From Septoria linicola (taxonomy: Eukaryota > Ascomycota > Dothideomycetes > Mycosphaerellales > Mycosphaerellaceae), in NCBI GenBank assembly GCA_024114885.1, contig CP099420.1, forward strand, positions 2,914,001 through 2,978,000: a stretch of DNA of 64,000 bases, written 5' to 3'. Shown here one piece after another: positions 10,991 through 24,431 of the stretch. The notes under the pieces are model-generated. The model was not told the origin of the DNA and made no database searches. It saw only the letters and a list, made by a program, of their open reading frames with translations. A program made the translations under genes and the position numbers. The first letter of the stretch is position 1; each line of letters starts with the position of its first letter.

Positions 10991-12401
10991 GATGTGCCAA
11001 AGTCATGGACCACCTCTCGCCCTTTGGCTTTTGCATTTTGCTTCACACGTGGCCTATGGCGTTCTGCGGCGTGCGCGAAGTCTAAGCAGTCGAGATGGAT
11101 CTAAGAGAAGTCTAGACAGCATTCGCATGAGGAAAGTGGACGAGAGACTCGAGAACATCGTGCAGTCGCTGCCGAGGCGAATGTGGAAATGATCGTTGCG
11201 AGTGTCCGGTTTCATGAGCATTTTGAGACAGGCCACCCTCAACACGGCTAGCTATATGCATATCCAAGGCGCTATAGCAGTCCCAAAAGCCAGCTAGAAG
11301 CTTGGCAGAGCGAGAGGATTGGTTGGAAACTCCCCATGAAGGCTTGGCTCGCTTCCCATCTTGACTCCAGAACTCTATACCACTTCCATCAAGCCCCTAA
11401 AACAACAGATGCTTCCAGCCCCGTCAGCCACAGATCGCAAGAGCACTATAGACTGAGTAGGTTCCGAAGCATAGGCGTCCTTGGCTCAGCTGGCTGGACC
11501 AACCGTGCAAATGCGCTGCTGCACAGATGAGCTGACCTTTTTCTAGCGCTTGTTGACATCGTCTGCTCCGACAAGCTCAACAGTCCCATCACTCCGAATT
11601 GCGCGAATATGATTCAATTCAGCTCAGCTGAGAACAGTGCGCATCCGTTGCAGTCGATGCTCACAGCTCAAGCTCCATGGACAGGTAATCCCTGTAAACA
11701 TGATCGACTCCACGAGTCGACTATATTTTTCTACGGAGACCCAACCTATCTGGCTGATCTAGAGTCTTCCGATGAGACTTGCGTCAAGCCACACTTGCCT
11801 ATTAAGGACATCATCTGATGTTAATTCCCCACTACCTCCGCATCGTAGGTAGCGAGAAAACTTCATGGAAAATGCCCTGGAACGTGAGGCGCAACGCTAG
11901 AGCTGTCTACCACGCGAGCGCACGTTGTGTTTCTCTCTTGGCCCGCAGCACGGCATCTCCGTATGCGCTCAACCTTTTGAAAGTAGCTCTGACTCTAGGC
12001 GGCCTGGAACGAGCATGCGTATTGGTGCACTGGTCGAGTCATCTCCTGGAAAGTATTGCGGTCACTCCGGGCGCCACTAGAACCATGACTTTCATCGACT
12101 GATCATGTCGAAGCGAGAGGCGTATAGCCACATGGCTACACTTACACAACACAGAGTCTGGCCAAAGACAGTGCTGAGACGCAGGCGCTCGATAGCTGAC
12201 TTGAAAGCTACATTGAGCCAAAGTCGTGCCAGCTATATTCTGTGGTCACCTTCTCTAGTGCTGTGATTGAAGCCATCTCTTCTTCACAGTTCTATTTCCA
12301 CTACCCAAGCAGCCCGTGTAGCTGTTCAAGAGTGTCTTGACTGCCTCCGTTACAAGCACAACTTCTTGGGCTACAACTCATCTGGACCGGCGCACGCCAG
12401 G
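10991..12401. other. Intergenic region between two secreted-protein genes
   Basis: About 1.4 kb between divergently transcribed secreted-protein genes. I see only short random open frames and no domain-like sequence. It should contain the promoters of both neighbours. Confidence 0.35.
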
Positions 12402-14649
12402 ATGCTGTCACCACGTGGCCTAGTGTCACTGACATGTGCAGCGTTCCTCCTTTACAGTCCCATCTCTGCAGCTCCAACATTTGAATCCAAGATCAGACAC
12501 AATGTGCTCCCTCGTCAAGCAACGGGTAACCCCGCGGATGCTCCCACTGCGCTCCTTGAGCCTGTAGTTCCGCCAGTCGTCAACGAGGACTCGCTATCCG
12601 TACTGCGACTCAACACCAACGTCACTCTGGCATGGGCTGGATCGAACGGCGCTCAGACTACGGATGGGAAATTCAAGCGTGATGAAGGTGCCGTCCTCAC
12701 AGAGGCTAGCATCACCTTCCGATATCCGACAGTCCCTCTGGACCACTCGAATTTTGTGTCTGGTCTCTCTTGTTCCAAAGGCAAGCTCACGGGCAAGCTG
12801 ACTGACAAGGCCTATGCTTATGCAAAGCAACGGTGGACTGCAGCCGGCAAGATTGTGTTCATCACATCTGTGGATGGTTGCGGCGCCGACTCCACCAACG
12901 ATTACTTCCTTGCCAACACAGTCAGCTTCTCAGACGCTCAGAAGACATTTACAGCCCAGGGTGCCGAAGCCGCATACAAGCAGGTCGCCAGTAAAGTGCA
13001 TTTACAGTGGGGAGATGTTGGAGTCATGCCAATCAAGCGAGCGATCAACAAGAGAGAGGTAGGTTGACAAGCAAAAGCAGTCTCCAGTGTGGCAACGCAC
13101 ACATGTCTCGCAGGAATACTGACTGCTTCCACAGCTTTTTGAGCCACATCCATTACATAAGCGCAAGACTGTAGACTTCAGCTTCACATTCAGCCAGTAT
13201 CTCAACCAATACATTGGCGTCGACAGCGACGCCCCTTGGGACAATGCTGCGTTGCTTATCAAGTTCGGAAAGGAGGATGGTAAGGAAGACAAGGCTTGGC
13301 AAAAAGGTGAAGCCAAGAATAAGACCGCCGCAGTGAAGAAGATGGAAGGCACGAGAAAAGCCAAGGTCGAGAAAGGTGTCGACTATGGACTCAAAGTCTA
13401 CTGCGTCGAGTGTGGCTTCGGCGGCGGTGCCACCATTTACGGAACCCTGGACTGGGATATTGGCTTCTTTGACATCGACGTCACCAAGGCCGAAGTCGGT
13501 ATGAACATGAACATGAAAGCCGGTATTAACATTGGTCTGGAAGCATACGTGCTCTACAAGAGGGAATACACCAAGCAGCTCGCTCGTGTCAACCTTGCTG
13601 GTTGGGAGATCCCCCTCTTCGTTGACGTGGGTCCATTCATCAGCGTGAGCGTACAACCTGGCGTTGTGATCAAAGCAAGTGGTACATTGCTCGTGGGAGC
13701 GAATGTCGTGTGGGATGCCATCGAGGTCAAGCTTGACATGCTGAACTCGGGAGGTAGCTACAGCAGAGGATGGACGCCACGTTTCCAGCCCACACTTGAA
13801 GTAGGAGGTGAGCTAAAGATGGAAGCCTATCTAGGACTTCCTATCAAGCTTGGCCTGGGTGTCAACATTCTCTCTGGCACATGGGAAGCCGATGCCTCGA
13901 TTGTCGACACACCAAAAATTGTCGCCGAGGGCAAGTTTGCCATATCTGCGGCCCTCAGCCCGTCTGGCAAGATCGTCCCTGACTACAATGGTGGTTGCTA
14001 CGGTATTGCCTGGAACATTCACTTCGAAAATACCCTGCAAGCCGTCTTCTCTGGTAAATACATTGGAGAAAAGGCCTTCGACATCATCAAGCCTTTCGAG
14101 AGTGATCCTTTCGCTGAGGGGTGCCTCGGCATGAAAGATCCCGGCGTCGACAGCGGCCTCCCAGATTACAACCCTATCGGTCAAGGGACTGGCACAGGTC
14201 TCGGTGGCAACGGTCTGAACTCTGGCGGCACTGGTCTCGGCGGTAGTCCCAACAAAGGCTTGACCAATCCTGCTGCGACAACAACGACAACTGCTTCATC
14301 GAGCTCTACTGGAACTCCAAGCACTCCAAACAAGCCAAAGTGCACTCCGGATCTGTTCCAGATCAACCCATCGAAGCCCGCCGGTATCTCCTGCGCAAAG
14401 TATGTGCCTGCTTCACAGGTACAGTCAGGCAACAAGCCGAAGCTTGCGAAGGAGTTCGATGCAGACAGCTCCGACGTCTGCAACTACAACTGTCTGATCA
14501 CAAAAGATTGTGTCAGTGCCAGCTATACTGATAAGAAGAAGTGCACGCTGTATAGGCTGCCCGTGAAGGATCTTGCGACTACGTCGCAGAAGAACGCGCC
14601 CAATTGGCAGTTTTGGGATAAGTCGTGTTTCTCGTTCACAAAATGTTGA
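12402..14649 (+). CDS. Secreted DUF7029/DUF7223-like protein
   Basis: Large secreted fungal protein of about 723 residues with unknown biochemical role. Two exons, 12402-13058 and 13135-14649, are separated by a 76-nt intron (GTAGGT..CCACAG). The chosen ATG begins MLSPRGLVSLTCAAFLL, a signal peptide ending near SAAP; an in-frame ATG at 12267 would bury it. The N-terminal half (about residues 60-215) has the layout I associate with DUF7029: LRLNTNVTLAWAG, LTEASITFRYPTVPLDHS and FITSVDGCG. The middle (about 255-510) reads like DUF7223: TVDFSFTFSQYLNQ, VYCVECGFGG, beta-rich repeats, then NGGCYGIAWNIHF. A Gly/Asn- and Thr/Ser-rich linker leads to a Cys-containing tail (ISCAKYVPAS, VCNYNCLITKDCVSASYTD) like a PAN/Apple module. 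The DUF names are from memory; fold and role need a profile search. Confidence 0.7.
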
Positions 14650-17600
14650 GCGTATTTAGCCTCTTAACGAAGCCATGCTCCCTCTTCCACTGACTTGCTC
14701 ACATCCTCTTTGTTCGATTTGTACTCAAGGTAGATCGCACTGGTACTCACCTCTCATGTGTGTGCCCGTGGTCCTTCTGAACTTGCCTCTGAGTAGACCT
14801 GTCTCGCTTCTACATGGATAAGGCGCTGTGAGGATCGTCGTTGAATGCCTTTGATAACAGTAGTCCCAAGACTGGTCTTTTGGTCATGCACACTTGACCT
14901 CGTCAAGATGTTTGCTAACCGACGGCTGTTACTCTGTATCCCTTCTACGCTGTGAGTAGAAGGCTGGAATTCAAGCGAGGGAGAAAATTCAAGAAGTTCA
15001 GCTAACGTGTCGGAGGACTGTCATCGGGACATCAAGAACCGTGAACAATTATCTGTCAGTTGGACTAAGCTGGAGGTCTCATTCAGTGGAGCATGGACCG
15101 TTGGCTTGTCATGTCATCGTCGTGCCGCCACTTTATTTAGTAAACCCTAAGAGGTGCTAGATGTTGCCGGACTCGCTGAGCCAGGAAACTGCGGCGATCG
15201 CCTCATCAGTGCTGGGACATATAATGTGTACAATCTGTCTTTATATGCCCACGACCCGATCAGGGGAACACTTCGCAATGCCCATCGCTCGCGATAACGA
15301 GCAGAGATCCGATGCATCGAAAACCCTTCATGCCTAAGGCACACGAATGAAACGACCTCGGTCTGGCGGGATCACTGTGTCTACTATCTTCATCAAATCT
15401 TTTCATTCTGCTACTTGCCTGAGGACCCGAGCTTAGCAAAAGCAGTTCGCGATTTTGACAAGCACAAGACAGACTAATAAAGACTATCACGGCGGCCTAC
15501 AGCTGAGCTCTTCCGGTGACATGGCGTCACGCCTGGGGCCGCGACGCGTATGTCCTGCAACACAAGCTTCAGAAGGCCGATGTATATCTATGCCAGGCGC
15601 GAGCGTGATTCATCGTCTGGACGCCAGTCTCATCTCCGATTTCCAGTTGACTAGAACTCCTCATGCGATGAATGTCGACAGGCTGAATCACAAGATGGCG
15701 CGCCGCTCGAATACCGGAAGTGGGCTCAGCACGATCGTGGCCTCGACCTAGTCGCGTACTAAACAGACAAGGCACTTGCTTGTGACAGCTGATTGATGAG
15801 TAGACCTACGGCCGCATGTATGCTACTCGTTACGGCGAAGCGATTGTGACGCCATGGAGGAGCATCACATCCGACCCGCTACTGCAGACTTGCTGGCCAA
15901 ATCTGCTAGGCGACCGCAAGATGACTTGCTGCTGTTTACAGAGGATGCGGTAACTTGTGCAAGTGGCGATGCTGACTGTATCGGCGCATTTCCAAGCCCC
16001 GAACAGGCGACGGTGCTGTTTCCTGGACGCACATCGCACCATACATGGTCATGAGATGTCCAGAGGGTGGATCACTGGGCTCACATTGTCCCTCAGCTCA
16101 CGTCGGATGGCCATGTCACCAAGAGCCAAGAGTCGGCATGCCGATTTTGGCGGAGTGATGATAGTTACACTTCCGACTTCAGGCCTAGTCGACCTCAGAG
16201 AGCTTTCGAGATACTGGTTGTTTCCACCTTCGGCAGGACCAGTGCTTCGGGACAAGGTCAGACCGAGCTTAGACTTATCTGATGGAACGGCCAGAGATCT
16301 GCTGCACATCGCAGTAGAATTACCTTCCTCGGGCCCTACTGGAAATGCACATTCTCAGCAAACACTGTCTAGGCTGCAGAACCGCACCACGTCATACCGA
16401 CCTGATGCAGTATACAATGTTGGCGACGTCAGCGAGCTGCAGCATTCCCTGTAGAGGATCAGCTGGATTATTGCTTACCCGCAGTGCAGCTCCAGCTCGC
16501 TACTTTGCTGCAGCCCTGTGACTTGGCGATGTTGCACGACAGCCACGCCACAGAAAAGCGCGATCGAATTCTGGACGGTATGCGATCGTCCGTGAAAGGC
16601 GCAGTGGCAGTGCATGCTTGCACGAGTGGATGCCTACTACCCTCCTCTCTAGCAATTGAACAGGAACAACAGTGAGCACAGGCACCTTCGCCAGCTCAGC
16701 AACTGTCTCTAGAAGTTAGAGACGAGTGTAAATGACAGGCTAAAAATGTGCCTTCGGAGCACTGTGAAGGACTACCACCTTTTCTTTTACGTGGCCTGCT
16801 GCTGGGCAGCATAGGAACGACAAGCGGAGTCATTGACGCCACGCCCTAGCGAACATATGCTTATCTTCCAAGCACAGCGCCAATTGCCCAGCTCGATCGA
16901 TACAGCGAGCATCAGACGTCGGATGTTGCCATCTCAGTGCCTCGCACTTGACCGACCCCAAAATGACGACAATTTCGAGATGTGCAATGATGCTATTGAT
17001 GCATGGTAGCTCTGCTTCTCTGCATCAAGAGGCCTGCACACTGCACAAGCATCGGTTGATGTCGTCGAGGGCTCTGGGCTTTGGTGACTCTGTCAGCTTA
17101 TCGGCTCAAGTGGTCGACGTCGTGGGGCGTCCAGGATCCCTGCACAGCACTCCTACTTTGAGGCTGAGCTCTACTGTCGATAGTACAGGCTGTACGGCAT
17201 CATCACCCAAAAGACTGGAGCATGATCCCAAGTTTCTCAAACAGCCCAATAAGCTTTGACAACACGCTGATAAGCACAGGCAAAGCATGCACCAAGTGGA
17301 TTACACGCCACGAAGCGCAAGGATATGTCTGTGACCGATTGCCAGATTGTGATCGACCCTGGTCAAATTTAAGGTTCACACATCCGAGAGTCTTATTATA
17401 GACCCTACTACCACTGCGCAGGACGGCCACAAAGGGCATCACGTTCATGCCTACGATGCAGAGTCTTTCTCAATTCGAAGAGCAAGCTTTGCGAAACTTC
17501 CAGTCTCATGCTCGACCAGCACGTTACTAGTACGCGAAGCCCAGTCATCAATCGAGCTCCGAAGAGATATGTTGGATCACTCTTGAGTGGCAGTACTCAC

Positions 17601-18365
17601 CGCCTGAGTCACCATTCATGTCAGGCTCTTGAGGGCTATCGCACCGGTGTGCCTCATGCCACATGGTGATTAAGTTTACAAAGCCAATCAGAAACACACA
17701 AGGCGTTGCCAAGCCGAGTCCGTAACTGCATTAGGATGCGCAAGAGTCGCTTCGCCAACTCTGTGCCACACTGCCGGTCTATCCGAGCACAGCTGAGATG
17801 GCCAAGACCAGGAGCAGTGAGCGTCAGACCATGCACCAGTGACATCCTTCGGATATCATCATCACCACATAATGTAGTGTCGCGCCCAACAATGACCACG
17901 CTGGCTGCCGCTACTGGATCGACAGTGCATATGCATCCTCAGGATCTTTGTAGCATTTTGTACTGTTTCTCCCGGTCCAGGGTGTTGCTTGCACTGATCA
18001 AGCTCTCGTAGCATTGTTTCGGTAGCGCTGCTGACCCATGCACTAATGTGTCTGCAGAAAGTGAGCAAGATGCCCACTCAGGATCAGCGACTAGACGAGC
18101 CAGCTCACGAACACCGCTACTACATGCTCGGCTGAATTCCCGCTGAAGCCATGCGGGAACCACACCGCGAAGGCTCGCGTCCACGCGATGGTTGATTAGG
18201 GCCGAAGGGGAATACGAAGATGGATCGCCTCTGTTCTAATATCAGATGTTCATCGTCACTACATCCTTCAAACATCCTTCGAAGTCAAGTGTACAAGATG
18301 CCGTCACGTCTGTAACACAGGCCGAATTCCACTTTCGCATTGCCTTTGCGCATTTCAATCCTGAC
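14650..18365. other. Long gene-poor spacer
   Basis: About 3.7 kb without a convincing gene. Open frames are short, overlap on both strands and show no transposase, reverse transcriptase or other recognised motif. No terminal inverted repeats or long direct repeats were found by eye. It may be decayed repeat sequence. The final bases should carry the laccase promoter. Confidence 0.35.
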
Positions 18366-20638
18366 ATGAGCACAATGGTCACGATGAAGCTATTCACATT
18401 AGCTATGCTGCTAGTGAGTAGCATAGCAGCACCTTCACCAAGACCACAAGCAGAAGTCAACATCGCCAATACAAACACATCTAGTAACACCCCGGAAAGC
18501 AGCACAGAAGCGGCAGTCAATGATGCTGCTGGAGAGACCTCTGTTCTCGGAGGGACAAGCGCCTCAGAATTCAGATACCCAGGCTGGATACCAATTGGAC
18601 AAGGCCTCAAGCCGAAGCTATCTCAAGAACAGACAAATGGACGAAGCAAGCTTGGCACATTTGATGCACCACGCTTGCCGCACTTCTTGGACGGCGGGCC
18701 AGTTTCTGCGGGATTTCCTTGGGGCGGACGAACATGCAAGAACACTAACTACTATCACGACACGCCAAACACTGGAGTGACGAAGCATTATGACTTCACA
18801 GTCAGTCTCATGACCATAGCACCGGATGGCGTCGAGAAGGAGGGTCTGGTTGTGAATGGACAGTATCCTGGACCAACGATAGAGGCAAATTGGGGTAAGT
18901 AAACATGGGAGATTGACGAACTAAGCTTGGTACTGATATGATATGATAGGCGACTGGATCGAGGTAACTGTTCACAACCAACTCGACGAGGGCACTTCTC
19001 TCCACTGGCACGGACTACTTCAGAACGAGACGCCTTGGTTTGATGGAGTTCCTGGCGTCCAGCAGTGTCCAATCGCCCCAGGCGCAAGCTTCACCTACAG
19101 ATTCAGAGCTGATCTATACGGCACTACTTGGTGGCATAGGTATGAACTCAAGCAGAGTATGCTTCAAGACTTTCTTGCTGACCTGGGATTCCCAATCACA
19201 TAGTCACTACTCAGCACAAATGGCTGGAGGTGCTTTTGGATCTCTGATCATCTACGGACCAAGTGACAATATTCACTATGATGAGGACCTCGGACCAGTC
19301 CTGATAAACGACTGGTTCCACGAAGATTATTTCTCGCTTGTCGAACAGGTGATGGCCCCTGCGGCTGAAAAGAGGCCTCCACCGCTTTCCAACAACAACT
19401 TGATCAACGGCAAGATGAACTACCCATGTGCGAACGCCACAGCGGGCTACAAATGCACGCCGAACGCGGGAGTCAGCAAATTCCATTTCGAGTCTGGTAA
19501 GACGTATCGCCTGCGTCTGATCAATGCTGGTGCCGAAGGCCTACAGAAGTTCAGCATAGATGGTCATCGACTGACAGTTTTCGCCAATGATTTTGGTGAG
19601 TTTTGACACACAGCAGGCTGACTCCTTCCAAGACTTACCATAATTATAGTACCAATCGTGCCATACGACACCGATGTTGTCACTCTTGGCGTTGGCCAAC
19701 GAGCTGATGTAGTCGTCGAAGCCATCGGCAAGCCTACAGATGCGGTATGGATGCGTGCAACACTTGGACCTACCTTTGCTGAAGGAGGCTGCTCCCTTAT
19801 CGATGGCGTCTCGCCGACCGCCGTAGCTGCCATTTACTACGAAAAGAGCAACAGTACTGCGGTACCAACGACCAAGACCGATGTGTCTCTCGACAGCATC
19901 AAGGCCTGCCACAACGATGCCTTGACACAAACCGTTCCTTACTATCCAATTCCACTCCAGAGGCCTACAACAGTCCAGAACATCGATATCACTTTCCAAA
20001 GCAACGGTACTCATAATCTCTTCTACATGAACAACAGCACTTTCCGTGCCAATTACAACGATCCCGTGCTGCTCGATGCCAAGCTTGGCAACAACGAATA
20101 CCCGGCTGAATACAACGTCTTCAATTTTGGATCAAGCAAAGTCATTCGCCTGGTGCTGTACAATCATGCACAGACTGGAAGCCACCCGATGCATTTACAC
20201 GGCCACAACGCGTTCATCCTGGCCGAAGGTTTCGGGAAATGGGACGGCTCCATAACCAATGCCCACAACCCTCAACGACGAGATGTTCACCTTTTACAGA
20301 ACGCAGCAAGTGCCACGGAACCGTCATACCTCGTCATACAAATAGATGCTGATAATCCTGGCGTGTGGCCATTTCATTGTAAGTCAAAGCTTTCGCTGCA
20401 TGTCACTCATTGAAGAATCTGCTGACCTTTTCCCCATCCAGGCCACATCGCTTGGCACGTTAGCGGAGGCTTGTACATCAATATTCTAGAACGTCCAGAC
20501 GACATAAAGAAGGACATGGAGATCCCAGGCATTATGGCTCAGACCTGCAGAGATTGGTCGGCGTACACTGGACGCGATGTGGTAGAGCAGATTGATTCGG
20601 GCTTGAAAGTTAGGGGTGCTGACTGGGAAAGCTGGTGA
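18366..20638 (+). CDS. Laccase-type multicopper oxidase
   Basis: Secreted three-domain multicopper oxidase, about 678 residues, that would oxidise phenolics with reduction of oxygen to water. Five exons: 18366-18894, 18950-19139, 19204-19595, 19650-20378 and 20442-20638, with introns of 54-64 nt. The start MSTMVTMKLFTLAMLLVSS gives a signal peptide. All four copper motifs are present: HWHG (about residue 195), WWHSHYSAQ (about 238, created exactly by the exon 2/3 splice), HPMHLHGH (about 549) and HCHIAWHVSGGL (about 612, created by the exon 4/5 splice). The Leu after the last motif fits a typical ascomycete type-1 copper site. An N-terminal Ser/Asn/Thr-rich stretch of roughly 100 residues precedes the first cupredoxin fold, longer than in many laccases. 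Substrate (melanin, lignin or other) cannot be told from sequence. Confidence 0.9.
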
Positions 20639-21835
20639 GCAAGATTTGTCCAACGACAGTAATTTAGACACGATAACCACAGTACGTCGAAAGCAGTTGA
20701 CTGGACATGAGTTATTCATAGAGAAAGCACGAAGCATATGCCGGGATCGAACATTTCATCCTTTGACCACTTGACTCGGCAACAGCTGTAAGATCTGTTC
20801 CTGGAGATCTGTCAGGTCCTCAAGTCGCACCGACTCATGGTCTGCAGCAGTCAACGAGTAGTAGCGCCAGCCACCGGGACCGACATGAACGGCACGATCG
20901 GGCACGAAGTCAGCATCTCTGGAGCGCAAGATATGGGATCGATAGTGCTCGTGATCATTGCCGCTGCAAGAATTCGCATAGCATGCTGCCAGTTCCCGCC
21001 TGCGATGTCCATATCAATCACAAGTTCCGATGACGATCTCTCTCACTAGCGTGATCACTGCGGCGGCCTGAGCTCCCCGGGATGAACCTTCTAGTCCTAT
21101 CTGTTGTCGATTGCGCGATCGTCTTTGTGAGACCACCATCCTGGTGAAGGCAATCTGCGACGACGACATTCCCTATCCCGAGCGGGCAGAGCCTCAATCA
21201 GTGAATGTTGTCGTTTGCTAAGAACGCGTAGGATGGACAAGATCAGATCTCGAGAAGTGGTCCAGTAATAGGAAGCCACTCAATAGAAGTCTGACGTAGC
21301 AGCACTTCAGACAGCCTCTGCTGTGCTGTCTTGCCAGCCGCTGCTGCATGAGCGTCCTCATCTGTACTGCTCTCGTGACGGTTACTGTAAAGTTCGACAC
21401 CGTCTATGCCGCCTTCATACAGCTGAGAGGAGCTCAGCCCGTGTGCTGCACGCGGCTCTTCTTCCTGTGACGCGAACAAGGTTTACAGATGAGGGGAAGG
21501 TTTACGAGGCGAGTCTCTCAGGACATGCGGCTGCATGGTGACAGACTAACAGCAAGCACAAGAACACGCGATGGCTAACCAAGGCGTCCTCTGGAACGAA
21601 AGAACATGTCAGGAGATGTCCGGCGGGCGGACGAGGACGTTGTGGCCAGTCAACTTTGCTGGTCAAAAGTTTCAAATTGCTCGTTCGCTCAAATTGGGTA
21701 TCTCATGTCGTAACCAGTCCTCCATATGCTGTGTGATCTCCTGCAAACTCTGCATTCCATGCCCATCAATCAGATGCTGGGCTGCTGAGCTGCTGAACAC
21801 CTCGAAACGCCCTTTCCGAATAATCCCACGCTGAA
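20639..21835. other. Convergent 3' region
   Basis: About 1.2 kb between the 3' ends of the laccase gene and the minus-strand zinc-finger gene. Only short open frames with no family resemblance are seen. Confidence 0.35.
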
Positions 21836-23086
21836 CTAGTACATGCTATGTGGCATCGCCTCCATGCTGTTAGCACCGCCCGATGGTCCTGTGCTTGCAA
21901 TACTGTCTCTTCTTTGAGTCGCAAGTCCTAGGCTGATTCTGCGGTCTTTACCTCGACCTTTGATGCCTTTGTTGCAATTCTTGTACAGGCCTGCGAAGTA
22001 CTCCCACATTTCCTTGTCCCAGGCATCGACTACATCGCCCTCCTGAAAATTCTCGAATCGTGTCTTCAGCCGGCGAATGGTCTCTACATGGAACTTGTTC
22101 TGGTGTGATTTGAGGTTCCCAAGTTGTGTGAACTGCTTGCCGCAGCCGTCAAGTCGACATGTGAAAGGCTTCGCGGCTGTGTGCACGATCTTATGAGCTC
22201 TCACATTACCGTGTTGTGCAAATGTCTTGCCACAGATGTCGCAATGATAAGGTCGCTCGCCAGTGTGTCGTCGCTCATGCGTCTTCAAATTGCCCAATTG
22301 GCTGAATCGTTGGCCACATGAGGGCTCCTTACACAAGAATGGCTTTATACCAGTGTGTGCTCTCGTGTGGATCTCAAGATGTGTCTTTTGGTAGAACGCT
22401 TTTCCGCACCCCAGCGTATCACATATATATCTCTTCTTTGCTTTGCTGATCGCAGGCTCTACAGCTCTTGGCTTCCGGATTGGCTTCTGCTGCTCCGAAG
22501 CTCCGCCCTTCATCTGAATTGCACGCATCAAAGTGTCAATCTCAGTCGAGAACACTATAGGTTTCGATTCTTCGGAGTCATCTGTCGCCGTTTCTGATTC
22601 CGGGCTCGAGGCATATGCTGTAGTATCGAAAAAGACTTGCGATGGGTGGACTGGTGACAGATCTTCCTTTTTGATACCAGGTTCACTGCTATCGGAGCTA
22701 CTATAGCTCTCGTTTCGAAAGACTGAAGGATGGTTGACTGGCTGGACGTCTGTATTAAGTGGTGCAGGCCATGATAGCGACCCAAAAGTAGCGTTGTTGA
22801 AGCCTTGTGGCATGGCGAACGTATTGTAGGCCTGATTGTCGTTGTAGACCACATGCATTGCCTGATGGGAATTTACAAGAGCGCTTGGCGCGATTGAAGG
22901 CGCTGGCATCGCCATTCTTTGCTGTTCCTGGAGGTATGCCACAGGCAACGCTGCATTGGCGTCTGGTCTAAATGCCATGTTGAACTGGGCCATCATGCCT
23001 TGCACCTCCATTGCATTGAAGTGCGCTTGGCTCAGGCGCCGTTGGAGGAGCTGGCTTGGTAGCCTGGTCGACCGATCATCTGCCAT
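21836..23086 (-). CDS. AZF1-like C2H2 zinc-finger transcription factor
   Basis: Intronless 416-residue nuclear DNA-binding protein. Four tandem C2H2 fingers lie in about residues 219-330: CDTLGCGKAFYQKTHLEIH, CKEPSCGQRFSQLGNLKTH, CDICGKTFAQHGNVRAH and CRLDGCGKQFTQLGNLKSHQ, with TGxKPF/TGERPY-type linkers. After finger 4 come FHVETIRRLKTRF and then WEYFAGLYKNCNKGIKGRGKD, a block shared with yeast Azf1 and its relatives, which bind A-rich elements and respond to carbon source. The N-terminal half is Gln/Ser/Pro-rich with acidic patches (SSDSSEPGIKKEDLSP), typical of an activation region. It sits inside the secreted-protein stretch, so it might regulate neighbours, but nothing in the sequence shows that. 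Confidence 0.85.
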   Translation of the reverse strand: MADDRSTRLPSQLLQRRLSQAHFNAMEVQGMMAQFNMAFRPDANAALPVAYLQEQQRMAMPAPSIAPSALVNSHQAMHVVYNDNQAYNTFAMPQGFNNATFGSLSWPAPLNTDVQPVNHPSVFRNESYSSSDSSEPGIKKEDLSPVHPSQVFFDTTAYASSPESETATDDSEESKPIVFSTEIDTLMRAIQMKGGASEQQKPIRKPRAVEPAISKAKKRYICDTLGCGKAFYQKTHLEIHTRAHTGIKPFLCKEPSCGQRFSQLGNLKTHERRHTGERPYHCDICGKTFAQHGNVRAHKIVHTAAKPFTCRLDGCGKQFTQLGNLKSHQNKFHVETIRRLKTRFENFQEGDVVDAWDKEMWEYFAGLYKNCNKGIKGRGKDRRISLGLATQRRDSIASTGPSGGANSMEAMPHSMY

Positions 23087-24431
23087 GTTGAGTAGACTTC
23101 TTAAGACTGCGTAGCTGTAGAAGCTAGCCTGTGCTCATGAGGCTGTAGGTCGCACTCGCACTGACCACGAGATTGTATACACGGGTCTGTGGTGTGCCAG
23201 AAGAAACAGACAAAGGATTAGTAGAGCCGGCTACAGCTCCTGGTCGTGCATCTGGGGGATCTTGTACCTGCCATGCCCTGCCAGCGATATATGAATGCAC
23301 GCCGTTGGTCCATCACTCTGATCGAGGATGACGAAAACTCAGTGGGGACGGGTCTATCCCACAGGAGCGCATTGTGCATGCGCATCGCACTAAAGAGGTA
23401 AGCTAGAATCAACACGGCAAACCAGTGAAGCGAAGAAAGTCAAACGGTACGAAGGTACATGTGGAGATCGAGATGTGTGCGCACGCATCAGGCCAAGACG
23501 CGGCTCTAAAGGTGATGTGAGGTGTGCATCCATGCACCACATTCTGAGGCCTTACCAGATGAGCGACTAGCTCTGCACAGCATCTCTAGCTTGGTGCAGC
23601 CACCGTGTGCCCCAACTCGCGAGACTGCAAAGCACTTCAATGCGTCGCATGTCGGAAAGCCTGCTTTCGCCCAGGACCAAATGACAAGAGAGATGAGGCT
23701 GAACGGAGTCCAGCTCGTCGTTATTTGAATTGTGCAACCAATGTCGTGTGAACGATTGGTCGCAAGGCAGACTTACTCCACGCTCAGCATGGCTGATAGC
23801 ACGCATGAACTGTGAAGTCCCACGAGTCGGGAAGTTGTCCAATTGGTCGTTGCGCTCATGTTTACGATCTGATCACTGGCTGTCGCAATGTACAATCCAC
23901 GATCTCCGCATGTCATTGCCAGCAGGGTGATCTGGTCGAGCGTCGGACTGCTTGCCTAATGTTGGCCCATCTTGCAGGATGATACGCCCACACCCATGCG
24001 CCAGGATGGTTTGCTCGACAATATAGGCGACTGTGAAAGGTGATTGCAGCCTAGCAAATGCGTGTGGCAACTCCACGCAGTAAGAGGCTGCTCACGATGA
24101 TCGTGGGCTTCCACGAGCACGAGCGCCACAAGCGTGACTGACCGCTTAGCCGCAGGCACAAGCGAGACCCGGAACCAGGGTCAGCTGCAGCTGCACCTGA
24201 GATCGATATCGTCGATAGTGCATTGCGGATGTGATGACAACAGCTCCTTGACGCGATGCATACGTACAATTTCGTCGCCCAATGTGCCTGCGAATGGGTG
24301 AAGACTACGACCCTCGTTCATCGGTCGGGCAGGGAGAAGGTGTAGGTATCCTGGAAATGGCTGCATTGTCGCTCATGCTCGGGCGAAGTGCGCCGAGTCC
24401 GTGGCGACGACAATGAGGCGATGGCTTGACA
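23087..24431. other. Gene-poor spacer upstream of the zinc-finger gene
   Basis: About 1.3 kb with no supported gene. It contains the promoter of the AZF1-like gene and leads to the perfect inverted repeat at 24432. Confidence 0.35.

Noticed and set aside
15957..16454. 165-codon plus-strand open frame in the long spacer, considered as a transposon remnant
   Set aside because: No transposase or polymerase motif, no terminal repeats and overlapping frames on both strands; nothing supports it.
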